Shown here: one piece after another, positions 35,891-46,925 of the stretch
Position numbering within the stretch: the first letter of the stretch is position 1
Layout of the letters: each line of letters begins with the position of its first letter
Source: Zantedeschia hybrid cultivar
Lineage: Eukaryota > Streptophyta > Magnoliopsida > Alismatales > Araceae
NCBI GenBank assembly: GCA_030544215.1
Contig: JARZZO010000014.1
Coordinates: 15,286,234 to 15,350,233 of the forward strand
DNA length: 64,000 bases
Direction: 5' to 3'
Program-made: the position numbers and the translations under genes
The notes under the pieces: generated by a model
The model's database searches: none
The model's input: the letters and a program-made list of their open reading frames with translations, nothing else
Told to the model about the DNA's origin: nothing

Positions 35891-38483
35891 CTACATCATC
35901 ATTTAGCATTTTCCTGATGTCAAGGAGGTGGCCCTTGCTTGCCAAATTTCACTTTTTGGACTTGCAACAAGGAATGCCATGTCAAATCTCAGTAGCATCT
36001 CAGAAGCCCGAAGAGAAGAGATTTCAAAGAGGTCCTGGAGAGAACTTTTAAAGATCATGAATAAAGGTAATAGATCGTGATAGTTTCATGCATTTAGCTA
36101 TTTGACGTTTTACATTAACAAATAATAACAAGAATAATGCGAAAAATATATTTGCCCATATACAAGAATTGCTTTTCTTAAATCTCAATGTCCTCTGAGT
36201 GTCTTGGAAAGCTCCTCCTCTATCATTGACCTCATCTCTCCTCTTCCCCTATTGCCTTCTCATCTCCTCCTTCCCGCTTCTTCTCTTCCTCCTCAATCCT
36301 ATTTTTTCCCGTTACTCTTTCATTGTCTTTCCCTTATTATTGCTGTCGGTAAAATTTCATCTTAGGACCACCTGAGAGGAAGATTCTCAAGAGATCTCGG
36401 AGATATCAAAAAAGTTGGTAAACCACACTTATGATCACCTTTATTGACCTTTATTGCATTTAAGAAGCCCCTTTCCAACCAAATAAATCTGTAGTCTATG
36501 GTGGTAGTCCAATTCAGGCTCTCCCTAGATGCCTCGATCTCTATGTAAGATCTAGCCAATTTCATCTCGTTAATTTTGTTCTTGTCGTCTCACTATTAGC
36601 CTCACCATATATCACAATTTCGGCCATATCTAAGGTCTGCTAAAGAAATCAGTTGGTGGTGTTGAAATTCTATTCTTTTGAAATTCTATTCAGTTGGGGT
36701 CCTAGTTAAATGCATATTAGTCATATAGTCCATGGAAAACAAATGATCGGGTACCCTTGACGCAAGGGCTCTAACCTATTCACTGGAAGAGATGGCAAAA
36801 ACAGGCAGAAGTCACAGATCAATTTGAGGGGACCACCTGTATTGTGTTTGCAATAGGAAAGAGAGGACAAACAACAGTTTTGAGTTCTTTTGTTTCATTA
36901 TCCATAAGTCGTAATGAGCATGCTTTATTACCATCAATTATTATCGTGGATGCGTGAAAATTTGCGTGCATTCTTCGAGATATTGGTTTTAGAGCAAGAG
37001 TGGAGTTTTATCTCTTTCCTAAGGAAAGGCCTTTGTAGAAAAGAAAAGTTGCGCTCTGTTTATTAACACACACATATTTTTACAACATATGATTTAAGAC
37101 TAAAACAGTTTATCATTTTTATGTCTCTACAATTACCAATAAGCTAACAAATGAATTTCGACCGATCACGTTGCTCCTTGATATTAATCAGCAAGCAACA
37201 ACCATAAGCTGCGAACTGTTATGCACAGGGAGTTTTTTGAATTTGCAGCACCATCCAACTGGGTAGTCGCAACAGTAGCTTCCTCTCTGTATTGTTGTGT
37301 TCCTGTGAAGAATTTGTTACAGCAGCATGGAGGAGCTAAACAAAGAAAACGCTGGACAAATTTATAATGTGTGCTAACTTTCCTATCTCTTTATTCGTTT
37401 TTTATATTGAATCCGTAGCATTGGTTTCCAGAGATTTCAAAGTTGTAGGACCATGTAAACTTTATGAACTGATCTTACAGTATTTTAATATATGAATTCT
37501 GATTCATGTTCTTTAATCTTTTCAATGATGTACTGACTGAGGATGACCAAATTGGTAAGTTTTGTGTGTTGGGTTGAGGGAGGGGGGTGTTCATGGGAGT
37601 GCTCAAGTTCAAACTTGACTGGCTTTATAATTTATTTGAACTGTCCCATGACATGCTATTGTATTCCACTTATCGCTAGTAAAAACTGTAAGCAGTGATT
37701 TGTAAACACCTGTGAGATATTATCGGGTCGGACGCGGATCCGTCCACTGAAGTGCCTAGAGATGTGGAGCCAGAGTTCTTGGTGCTTCTCAAACTGTAGG
37801 CAATTCATTGTGTTCATCTGAAAGAGGGAGAAACTATTCACCAAGTCATTTAATTATTATAAACAGTAAGTCTTCATCAAGACTCAGATTAAGACTAGAA
37901 ACAGCAAGGCCCCATCAAGACTCAGATTAAGACTAGTATACCATACTTCTTTGAAGTGTGGTGCGCTAGTTGAAAAGTAGCATACTACCAGTTGAGAGCC
38001 ATTTATCATTTCCAATATTTACTTTTAAAATTGACATATTTAACAAAGTTATCCTCCGTTCTTCTACTAGTGATGCCAAGACAAGTAGTCCAGAAATATG
38101 CCTGAATTAGTAGAAGACTTCGTTCGTTCTCCACGTTCCTTTTTTAAAAGACCCTTCGAGCTAGGAGGAGGACCAAGCCAACACTTCTAACAATCTTCGA
38201 GGGTGATGGCGGACATGATCTCAGCATCGGTAGGCCTAGGACATCGTCCATTGTCGGCATCCCCGCTCGAGACTAAGTCAAGGATCGGTTAAACTTTGCC
38301 GAAGACAGCAGCAGATCAAGTCAAAGATTTTAGAGCAACTACCCTGCAAACACGTACGTGCCTTGAGCTAGCAGATGGAAATGTCATAACCTAAACTCAC
38401 CGGCTTCACACTCAAAAGAGTTTAGAGAAGTGGATTAGGAAGAAATGGGTGCCAAGGAGCTTCGGTCAGACTCTTTCAATTTA
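35891..38483. other. Spacer without recognisable genes
   Basis: AT-rich with a C/T-rich patch at 36190-36310. A direct repeat of CATCAAGACTCAGATTAAGA occurs near 37876 and 37914. No domain-level resemblance to proteins was seen in any frame. Confidence 0.4.
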
Positions 38484-38718
38484 GAGTAATATTTATTGCA
38501 CCGTAATGAGTACACAATTTTTTTATTTTTATTTTTAAAATTTAGGTCGGCTCCTTATGCCCGACACGTCCGTACATCCGATCATCGATCAGACGATTGG
38601 ATTGTACGAACGTGTCGAATATAATGGGGCTGATCTAAAAATAAAAAGAATAAATACTATTACTGCAGTTGTCCGATCAACTCAAATCGACAGTACAGTA
38701 GTGCAGCAAGTATTACTC
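38484..38718. mobile_element. MITE, GAGTAAY family, copy 4
   Basis: The left end GAGTAATATTTATTGCAC pairs with the inverted right end GAGTAATACTTGCTGCAC (15 of 18). The centre contains an inverted pair, CCGACACGTCCGTAC against GTACGAACGTGTCG. The words TTTCAATTT and GATCAATTT flank it, but with a two-base shift relative to the terminal repeat. Confidence 0.7.
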
Positions 38719-39850
38719 TTTGATCAATTTGATCCTCGGCGTTAGTGGACCTGCATCTCATATTTTTTAAGTCTTCATGTTCTTACTCAGTGTACTCCTG
38801 TTCGGAGAAGGATGAGGTAGATCGACTATTTTCTTGTCTTTTTGTAGTATATGACATGTTTGCCCTCATTTAATAAGTGATGGGAGATATACAAAAATTA
38901 GAATAACAGGTCTAAAGAATCTAGTCTCTCCCGTGACATATTTTCACGTCTTTACATCAGTGACAGACACATAAATTTTGTCTAGTGAGATCATTAGGAC
39001 AACCTGCTTGCTGTGTTGTGTACGATTCTGAGCACGTTATCAAAAGATAGAATTAAATATAAAATAAGAGAAAACAATTTAGTTAGTTGGATGTTTCGTT
39101 TTCTACTTAGATGACACATTTATTTTAGGTTCTTTGGAGTTTTCGTGTGTTGAAGGTGATGTGCTGGCTGGGACTTAGGCCGGTGGGGTCGAGTGTGAGT
39201 GAGATTTGTAGCAGGTTCGAGGAGGGGGGCTGCACTAGGGTGGTGCCTAGGCCAATGAAGTCATGAGTGGGTGAGATTTGTAGTGGGCCAGAGCTTCTTA
39301 GTGGAATTTGGTGAATTCAATGTTGTATCTGCCACTGCTTTACACGTATTATCTTGTGTTGTTCTCCCATATGCCACCCTTGTACTGTACCACTCTCCTT
39401 CAGTACGCATCTAGTCTCGGCATCCTGCTACCTTCTCCCTACTGAGATCCTAGGGTTTGCATAGTTATCCTGGATATGTTTTTAGCAGGACCGATTTCCT
39501 ACGGAGGGTATGTTTAACATACGCATAACCTGTTTGCTTTTCTTTTTTTTAATGTGTCTTCCCTCAAACATACAATGGAGTTTCATGTACTAAGATTCAC
39601 CGACTCGAAGAGTTGGACCAACTCGGATCTCTCATGATCCGATACGAGTCGGGTTGACTCACGTAGATTTGACTGAGTCACATGGAAAAGATCTTCTAAA
39701 TCGCACTGTCTCGGTCAAGCCGCACTGACTCAGGTTCATCCTTGTACGGTACGAGTCACCCGACTCGACACGAGTCGATCCGATACATCAGATCATGTCA
39801 CATACCATAACCTAGTTAGGGTGTATACTGATTGACTACTCTTTGGGGGT
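38719..39850. other. Spacer with ACTCG-rich patch
   Basis: No gene is recognised. At 39595-39795 the motif GACTCG/CGAGTC recurs on both strands (GACTCGAAGAG, ACGAGTCGGG, ACTCGACACGAGTCG), which suggests a decayed MITE or hAT subterminal region, but clean ends are not visible. Confidence 0.4.
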
Positions 39851-42120
39851 GTCTGTAATATCCTATATTGCAACCATCGCCTCACGATTTTGTCTCTTTT
39901 TAGAGATAATTGACTCAAAAGCGGAAACTTCACGAGTGGTTATCCATCCCGTTACTATTCCCAGTTAAATATGCTTAATTACGAATTTTTTTTACAAGAA
40001 TTAAGCCAATATTCAAAAAGACGTCTCGATGTTTGGAGATAAAAATTAATTATATTTGAGGGGCATGACATTCTACTCCCTTAATATAAGCGACATCTTC
40101 ATCGTAGCGTTACCTAACCTACAATCAATTTACCAAACATGTGGGATTCTAGAGGTGGTTTCCACATACTCAAGAGTTAGTTCCCACCATATACCTACAC
40201 ACTCTAAGATAGCATTTTCATGATGTAACACTTTATCTTGTATGGCACTTAGTTTCCACTTCTTGTTAGTTTTTGACTATGATATCATTTTGTAACGACC
40301 AAATCAACTAATTGACTTAATAACTGTGCTAGTTCATAGACTTTTCAAGAAAGTCAACCATCCTAAGATTTCTCCCAACCGAACACGTTTAATTTCAAAT
40401 TTCTTTTCAACTCGAGTTCTAAAAAATGATTAAGTAGTCTACTTATTTAATCTGATGAGGCAGAATCCGATTCGGCCCATTAAAACAAGTCCAAACCCCG
40501 TTCAGCCCAGCAGCGGCAGTACAAGGCCCTCAGGGAGCCTTCGGCCCATCAGCGGCCCAACCCCTTCGACCCGATAGCCGAGTCCGGCCCACTCCGGTGG
40601 AGGACTAGGCACTATGGCGGTTTACCAGTAAGTCCGCACATAGTCCTATATCGGCTACCACCGTTAACCATCCTCTATCCTCTGCTATAAATACACCGCT
40701 ATTTATTGCCAAAGGTATGCTCTCTTAAGCCTCCGAGACCCTAAAGGACTACAGTCTAAATAGCATTAAAGCTACTCTTTGCCTTCTGAATCGAATCATC
40801 TTCAGGAGCTAACTTGACCGTCGGAGGGGGTTCCTTAGGGCCGAAGCCCGGGACTCCTGCTGACTGGTTTCTTCTTCTTTCCCTCCTGCAGGAGCTCGGT
40901 TCGAATCATCGCCGACCTTCCCGAGTCGGTCTCGGCCGCCGACCTCGGACTCCTCTCTCCGGTCTCGACGCCGTGCGCCGGCTGCCCCAGGAGGCTCGGT
41001 TTCGCGCCATCCTTTCGTCCACCGAAGGGCCTTCGGCCACAACATCCCGAAGACGAGCCAGCCGCAGACCGAGCCAGTCTCGGCCTCGGACCCTCGGCTC
41101 CGCCTCTGCCTCCTCCGCCTTCCGGATCCCCGTCGGACCTCTAAAACACCGATCCGAACCAGCTTTGGATCCACTTCTTCGGATTCCAGCTTCGGAATCC
41201 GGTCGTGATAACTTCGGCTACATCATAATCTATTTAACATATTCTTATACTGGGTGTTGCAATCTATCCCTCTTAAAAACTTGACGTCCTCGTCATAATT
41301 ATATTACACAATCCATAATCAATACATAAGATAGGTAAGATTCTAGAGGTGGCTTCCACTATGCAGCTTCACACTCTAAAGTAGTCTTTTCATGATGTAG
41401 TACATTTTGTCCTGTGTGACACTTAGCTCTTACACTTTCTACTGGTTCGTGACTCTGATATTATTTTATAATGTTATGTATTTCAACTATCAAGGTATTA
41501 TCCGCTTTAGCCCAAGAACATCACAATTTTATCTCTTGTTAGAAGTAATTAGCTCTAAAGTGAAAACTCTTCAAGAGGTCATCTATCCCATTACTATTCT
41601 TGATTAAGTAAACTTAACTACAAAGTTTTTTACAAGAACTAAGTCAATACTCGAAAAGACACATCGATATTTGGAGATACAAGTTTATTATATTTGAGGG
41701 GTATCACATTCTACAATCTTAATATAGGCTACGTCCTTGTCACAGCATTAACTAACCTACAACCAATTTATTAGGCAAGTGGGACTCTAGAAGTTGCCCC
41801 CCACAGGCTCAAGAAGTAATTCCCACCATGCGACTTCACAGTCTAAGATAGTTCTTTCATCGTGTAATACTTTGTCATGTGTGGCACTTATCTCGCACAC
41901 TTTTGCCTGATTTGTGACTCTGATATTATTTTATAACGATTTATTCAGTTAAGTAGCCCAACAAGTATACTAAATGGTAAACTTTTTAAGAAGGTTATCT
42001 ATCATGAGATGCTTAATTTTAAAGTTCTTTCCAACCTGAATCTCAAAGAATGACTAATTGGTGTCGGTGATAGTCTCTAATTTAATTTGTCTAACATATT
42101 TTTATACAGAGAGTATCTAT
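39850..42120. repeat. Degenerate tandem LTR-like repeat array
   Basis: Long blocks recur in order. CTCAAAAGCGGAAACTTCA...CATCCCGTTACTATTC near 39910 matches CTCTAAAGTGAAAACTCTTC...CATCCCATTACTATTC near 41550. GTTTGGAGATA...TATATTTGAGGGGCAT near 40030 matches 41670. The block GATTCTAGAGGTGG...TTTTCATGATGTA...GGCACTTAG...CTCTGATATTATTTTATAA occurs near 40145, 41340 and 41785. The motif TGATATCATTTTGTAACGAC is typical of sequence around plant LTR ends, so these are probably old LTRs in tandem. They are about 75-80 percent alike. Confidence 0.65.
40453..41225 (+). mobile_element. Solo LTR, 773 bp, with TAATC target duplication
   Basis: It begins TGATGAGGCAG and ends GGCTACATCA, with inverted TGATG/CATCA termini. 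The flanks are identical: TAATC at 40448-40452 and 41226-41230. A TATA box (CTATAAATACACC, near 40684) and a GC-rich downstream part are consistent with an LTR promoter. The host repeat continues across the site; the related copy near 42070-42110 lacks the insert, confirming the boundaries. No internal region remains, so it is a product of LTR-LTR recombination. Superfamily is not provable from an LTR alone; a Ty3-type origin is likely. Confidence 0.88.
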
Positions 42121-43709
42121 CAAATCAGTTACCCTGTCATGTCACCTCGAAGTATTTATAATTGGGCAGTGCTATTAACAGACAAGCTACCTCATCAATT
42201 CTGTACAATGCGTAGGAACTACTGTGACATGGAGGGCGTACTATTAGTTCTCTCCTTTCTTGAAGCGCCGTTGATAAATATTTTCCTCATATGGGAGTCT
42301 GCCGGACAGATGTAACGAGGATTTTGTTTGAGAGTGAACTGGTGGTCACACTTACAATTGAATGGCAATTTTTTTCTTTTGAACAGGTAGCTTAGTAAAA
42401 ATAGGAGAGAGAAATTTTATTTGAGAAAGGAATCCAGATTCGAGCCTTAGCAAAAATTGGAATGAGAGAAGGAAAATCTGCAACCATGCTTGAGTTTGAA
42501 TTCGAATTCTCTCTGAAGACGGAGAGGGGCAAGTCAACACGCCACTACATACGGCTCCATCGGAAGGCATTTAGTCATCGTCTTCGTCAGCTGAGGCAAT
42601 GTTTTGCCGCTTGTCATCTCAGAAAATGCGGTGCTTTTAAAAGATTTGACTATCACCGCACATTAATTGGCCTGCAGCACATAAAAATATTTTGTGATTC
42701 CTGATAATTGATATGGACGAGGACCCTTTGGCATCTTTATAAGACCTGCAGAGCCCTCTAGTCTAGAAAACAAAGATATAACTATGCTTTAACTTTTGAT
42801 AATATAATATATTTACAAAAATCCTTCTAATCTAACCATTTATCTATAAATCCTCATAATCTCTTTGAATTGGTATTAAAATCTCAAAATATTACAAAAA
42901 GGTTCCAGAGAGTGTTGTAAAAAAGTCTTTCAAAAGAATTTTATTGTTAAAAATTAAAATTATAAATAATTATTTGTAAATAATCAGATTAAGAAAAATT
43001 ATTTATAATATCAAAGTTTCCCAAGATTGATAAAAAAAAGCCCCCAAACAAAGCTCTCACCCCCGAGCCACACGCTTGCTCTGCTTCCGCATCCGTCACC
43101 GTACCTTCCGCCGCACGGACCATGTTTCCACGGGCGGCGGTAAAAGTTCCTCTTGAGTTGAGATGTGATCTCCAGAGTTCTTTTTTAACTCCTCTTCCTC
43201 CGATTCTTAGTTTTTTTTTTTTTTTTTTTTTTTTGTGCCCCACATATGTAAATATGAAGATAAAGAAAAGTACTTGATGCAATGCCTGTCTGTGTCACAC
43301 CATGAGACATTGTAATAAATATAAAAAGAAATTATTTTTTAAAAAATTTATGTCAGACCGACATATCTCATACATCTGTTGATCAAACGACTTGAAGATT
43401 GTCAATGTTGCGTCCTTGACTGGGAGGCATGCAGAGGGAACCGACACGCAATTGCCGCTACTTCCTGCCACCGCATCCCACACTGTGCTCTGCGATCAGC
43501 AGCGTGGCTTTGATGTAACTTATGTTTCATGGTCGTATCATATGTCCAGGTCACCTGTGGTTCCCATCCGTCTGTTGCGCTGCTTCTGTCACGAATTTGA
43601 ACTTCGCATTCATCTTTTATTAATAGAGACCGGCGTTGCAGGAGGAGGCAACCCCGGGATGCTGTGTTGCCGAACCCCAGGAGAGGGGAAATCCCTCTCG
43701 GTGTCCTCC
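42121..43709. other. Upstream region of the LRR receptor kinase
   Basis: Contains AT-rich sequence and a T24 run at about 43210-43233. The stretch 42780-43010 resembles 58440-58750 (ATATTTACA...AAATCCT...TTGTAAATAATCAGATTA...TTATAATATCAAA) and is probably a MITE of a shared family. A clear TATA box for the kinase gene was not identified. An in-frame extension without stops runs back to 43392 but has no family resemblance. Confidence 0.4.
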
Positions 43710-46700
43710 ATGGCTAATCCCCACCTGTACTATAGTTGGCAAAGCATGCTCGCATACTCGTACCTGTTCCTGTGTGCCGTGTACGCTGGTGACGTCCACG
43801 GTGCAGCGCCCCTCGAGACGGATCGAGTTGCCCTGCTCGCGTTCAAGGATCAGGTATCCGGCGACCCGCTCGTTGCCCTGAGGAGTTCCTGGAACGACAC
43901 CCTTCATTTCTGCCGGTGGCAGGGGATCACATGCGCCGCCGGCACCGGGAGGGTGGAGTCCCTCAGCCTGCCGTCAAGGAGGCTGGCGGGCTCGCTGTCT
44001 CCCTGCTTGGGCAACCTCACCTTCCTCCGGGAGCTCAACGTCGGGGACAACCTGTTGGTCGGCGGCATCCCCCCGGAGCTGGGTAGTCTCCGCCAGCTGA
44101 GGACTCTCAACCTCACTACCAATTCGCTGGGCGGGGAGATCCCCGCCAACTTATCTAACTGCAAGCAGCTCAGGGTGATGGACCTGGGCATGAACGCTCT
44201 CATCGGCAGCATACCCGTGGAGATAACCTCGCTTCCGCAGCTGGAAAAGCTCTACCTGCTCGTCAACAATCTCACAGGTGTCATCCCTCCCTCCATCGGC
44301 AACCTCTCTTCCCTCATAGTGTTTGCTTGCGGAAGGAACGCACTTGAGGGGAGCGTTCCAGAAGAGATTGGCCTCATCTCCGGATTACAGTTCCTCCAGA
44401 TCGCCGAGAACCAGCTCTCGGGTGCGATCCCTCGGTCCTTGACTAATCTCTCCTCCCTTTACTTCATAACCATCGCGACCAACCGACTGGAAGGAGCGCT
44501 ACCTGCAGACCTGGGTGTTGCACTCCCCAAGCTCGAAACACTGTACGTCGGGGACAACCAGCTTATGGGACCCATTCCAGCCTCACTCCTGAATGCCTCA
44601 GCACTCCAAAACCTCGACCTCGCTTACAACAACTTCACTGGGTCCATACCGGCCGACATAGGGAGGCTGGGCGGCCTACTGTGGCTCAACTTCGAAGGCA
44701 ATAATCACCTAGGGGCCGGTGTGGCAGACCGGTTGGGTTTTATCACCTCTTTGACCAACTGCACCAACCTGGAGGTGTTCGACATCGACTCCACCGGCTT
44801 CGACGGCGAGTTGCCGGCTTCGGTCGCCAACCTGTCGTCCCAACTCTCCATGCTGATCATGGGAGGCAACCGCATTCGAGGGAGCATCCCTGAGGGGGTT
44901 AAGAACCTCGCAAGCCTCAGTATTCTGCGTCTGGAGAAGAACCTCCTGTCAGGTAGCATCCCTGCTTCCGTTGGAAGCCTGCAGAGCTTGCAGATTCTGA
45001 GCCTGTTCGAGAACCGACTCTCGGGACAAATCCCTTCTTCCATCGGCAACCTCACCCGGTTAAATGAGCTCCGGTTATCTGAGAATGTCTTAGAGGGAGG
45101 CGTCCCCTCGAGTATTGGAACATGCCGTTCTCTCCAATACGTGGATACCTATCGGAATAAGCTGAATGGAACGATACCAAGGCAACTGCTTGGGCTTGCC
45201 TCTCTCTCGAGAGGCCTCAGGTTATCCCACAACTCCCTGGTCGGCTCCCTGCCAGCAGAGGTTGCGAACTTGAGGAACCTGGGGCAGCTGGACCTCTCCG
45301 AGAACAGACTATCGGGTGAGATCCCTGCATCACTGGGTGACTGCCAAAGCTTAGAGTACCTCGATATGCGAGGAAACTTGATCTCAGGCTCCATCCCTTC
45401 CTCTCTGAGCAAATTGAAAGGTATCCAGTATCTCGACCTCTCGCGCAACAGGTTGTCCGGACCGATTCCGGCGTATATGGGAGAGCTGCGCGCTTTGCAA
45501 CATCTAAATCTGTCCTTCAATGGTTTCGAGGGGCAAGTGCCACAGGAAGGGGTATTCCAAAATGCAAGTGCAGTTTCGATCGCCGGCAACAAGAAGCTCT
45601 GTGGGGGTGTGTCAGGACTGCAGCTGCCTTCGTGCCTTAACCAAACACCCACCAGGACAAATGGAAGAAACCGTGTTATCAGGATATTAGTACCAGTACT
45701 CTATGTGGTTTGTGGTCTAATTGTACTGTCATGCACGTCCATCACAGCCTTTCTCTGGATTAAGAGGTCCAGAACGAGGCCCCGTCCTACGCCCCCTCCG
45801 GGTGATCAACATATGATGGTTTCCTACAATGAGCTGTTCAGAGCTACGGATGGGTTCTCTTCCGACAACCTGATTGGTGTGGGAAGTTATGGTGCTGTTT
45901 ACCAGGGGTTCTTGGACCAGATTGATATTGGAACCACTGTGGCCGTCAAGGTGTTGAACCTTCAGAGGAGGGGCGCATACAACAGTTTCACGGCCGAGTG
46001 TGAAGCCCTCAGAAACGTTCGGCATCGCAATCTTATCAGAATCTTAACCTCCTGTTCAAGCATGGATTCCGACGGCAATGACTTCAAAGCGCTTGTTTTT
46101 GAGTTCATGCCGAATGGGAGTCTGGAGAGGTGGTTGCATCCCAGCGAAGGAGAAGAGCTGCAGTGGAGGCGCTTGGGCCTCGCTCAAAGACTAATCACAG
46201 CCACAGATGTTGCGTGTGCAATGGATTACCTTCATCACCAATGCCATGTACCCGTTGTTCACTGCGACTTGAAGCCAAGCAATGTGCTGCTCGACGATGA
46301 CATGACTGCTCACGTGGGGGATTTTGGGTTAGCAAGAATCCTCTCAGGTGAAATAGGAGCTACGGGCAAAACAACCAGGGTTAGGGGGACGATTGGCTAC
46401 GTCCCTCCAGGTAAATCAGTCATGGTTTTGGGTTCCTTTACACTTTCAAACTTTGTCCAGAGACGTCTATACGCTCTCACACACATATCTCACGTCAACA
46501 TCTTGTTATTGAGTTCAAGCTCATGCGTGTATTCGCTTGCAGAGTATGGGATGAGTGCTGAGGTATCTACACGAGGTGATGTTTACAGCTACGGAATATT
46601 GCTGCTAGAGATGTTCACAGGGTTGAGGCCAACAAACAGCGTGTTCAAGGACGGCTCCAGCCTTCGTGAATATGCAAAGATGGCTTTCCCAGACAGAGTG

Positions 46701-46925
46701 ATGGAAATCGTGGATCCTTCCATGCCCATGCCAGAGACGAACGAAGCAGCTGGTACGAAACTAACAATGGCTCTCAGCAACAAGAGAAGCCGAATTGAAG
46801 ACTGCATAACTTCAGTGTTCAAGATAGGCACCTCCTGCTCTGCGGAGTCACCTAAGGACCGGATGGACATGGCAAATGTGGCGATGCAGATGTCCGCTAT
46901 CAGAGACGCGTTCCTGCCCAAATGA
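43710..46925 (+). CDS. LRR receptor-like kinase, non-RD, XA21/EFR/FLS2 type (subfamily XII)
   Basis: A probable cell-surface immune receptor. Exons are 43710-46410 and 46543-46925, giving about 1027 residues. A signal peptide (about 1-31, core MLAYSYLFLCAVYAG) is followed by an LRRNT domain (ETDRVALLAFKDQV), some twenty plant-type LRRs (about 85-630, repeated GxIPxxLxxLxxLxxLxLxxN), a transmembrane helix (about 657-685) and a Ser/Thr kinase (about 711-1020). Kinase motifs are IGVGSYGAVYQG, the lysine in VAVKVL (about 747), VVHCDLKPSNVLL with Asp about 853 and DFGLA about 871. Cys replaces Arg before the catalytic Asp, so this is a non-RD kinase, as in many plant pattern receptors. The single intron in GYVPPE|YGM is at the position conserved in XA21-like genes. 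The ligand is unknown. Confidence 0.94.
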   Translation: MANPHLYYSWQSMLAYSYLFLCAVYAGDVHGAAPLETDRVALLAFKDQVSGDPLVALRSSWNDTLHFCRWQGITCAAGTGRVESLSLPSRRLAGSLSPCLGNLTFLRELNVGDNLLVGGIPPELGSLRQLRTLNLTTNSLGGEIPANLSNCKQLRVMDLGMNALIGSIPVEITSLPQLEKLYLLVNNLTGVIPPSIGNLSSLIVFACGRNALEGSVPEEIGLISGLQFLQIAENQLSGAIPRSLTNLSSLYFITIATNRLEGALPADLGVALPKLETLYVGDNQLMGPIPASLLNASALQNLDLAYNNFTGSIPADIGRLGGLLWLNFEGNNHLGAGVADRLGFITSLTNCTNLEVFDIDSTGFDGELPASVANLSSQLSMLIMGGNRIRGSIPEGVKNLASLSILRLEKNLLSGSIPASVGSLQSLQILSLFENRLSGQIPSSIGNLTRLNELRLSENVLEGGVPSSIGTCRSLQYVDTYRNKLNGTIPRQLLGLASLSRGLRLSHNSLVGSLPAEVANLRNLGQLDLSENRLSGEIPASLGDCQSLEYLDMRGNLISGSIPSSLSKLKGIQYLDLSRNRLSGPIPAYMGELRALQHLNLSFNGFEGQVPQEGVFQNASAVSIAGNKKLCGGVSGLQLPSCLNQTPTRTNGRNRVIRILVPVLYVVCGLIVLSCTSITAFLWIKRSRTRPRPTPPPGDQHMMVSYNELFRATDGFSSDNLIGVGSYGAVYQGFLDQIDIGTTVAVKVLNLQRRGAYNSFTAECEALRNVRHRNLIRILTSCSSMDSDGNDFKALVFEFMPNGSLERWLHPSEGEELQWRRLGLAQRLITATDVACAMDYLHHQCHVPVVHCDLKPSNVLLDDDMTAHVGDFGLARILSGEIGATGKTTRVRGTIGYVPPGKSVMVLGSFTLSNFVQRRLYALTHISHVNILLLSSSSCVYSLAEYGMSAEVSTRGDVYSYGILLLEMFTGLRPTNSVFKDGSSLREYAKMAFPDRVMEIVDPSMPMPETNEAAGTKLTMALSNKRSRIEDCITSVFKIGTSCSAESPKDRMDMANVAMQMSAIRDAFLPK
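46411..46542 (+). other. Phase-compatible, stop-free intron of the LRR kinase
   Basis: The intron starts GTAAATCAG and ends ATTCGCTTGCAG. Its length is 132 bases, a multiple of three, and there is no stop in the kinase frame, so an unspliced transcript would encode 44 extra residues inside the activation segment, just after GYVPP. Splicing restores GYVPPEYGM, the conserved form. Confidence 0.85.

Noticed and set aside
44705..45652. Minus-strand genes under the LRR kinase
   Set aside because: They are antisense shadows of regular LRR codons and show no independent motif.
43392..46925. A single uninterrupted LRR-kinase gene of 1177 residues
   Set aside because: The conserved GYVPPEYGM motif is restored only when 46411-46542 is spliced out, and the signal peptide places the start at 43710.
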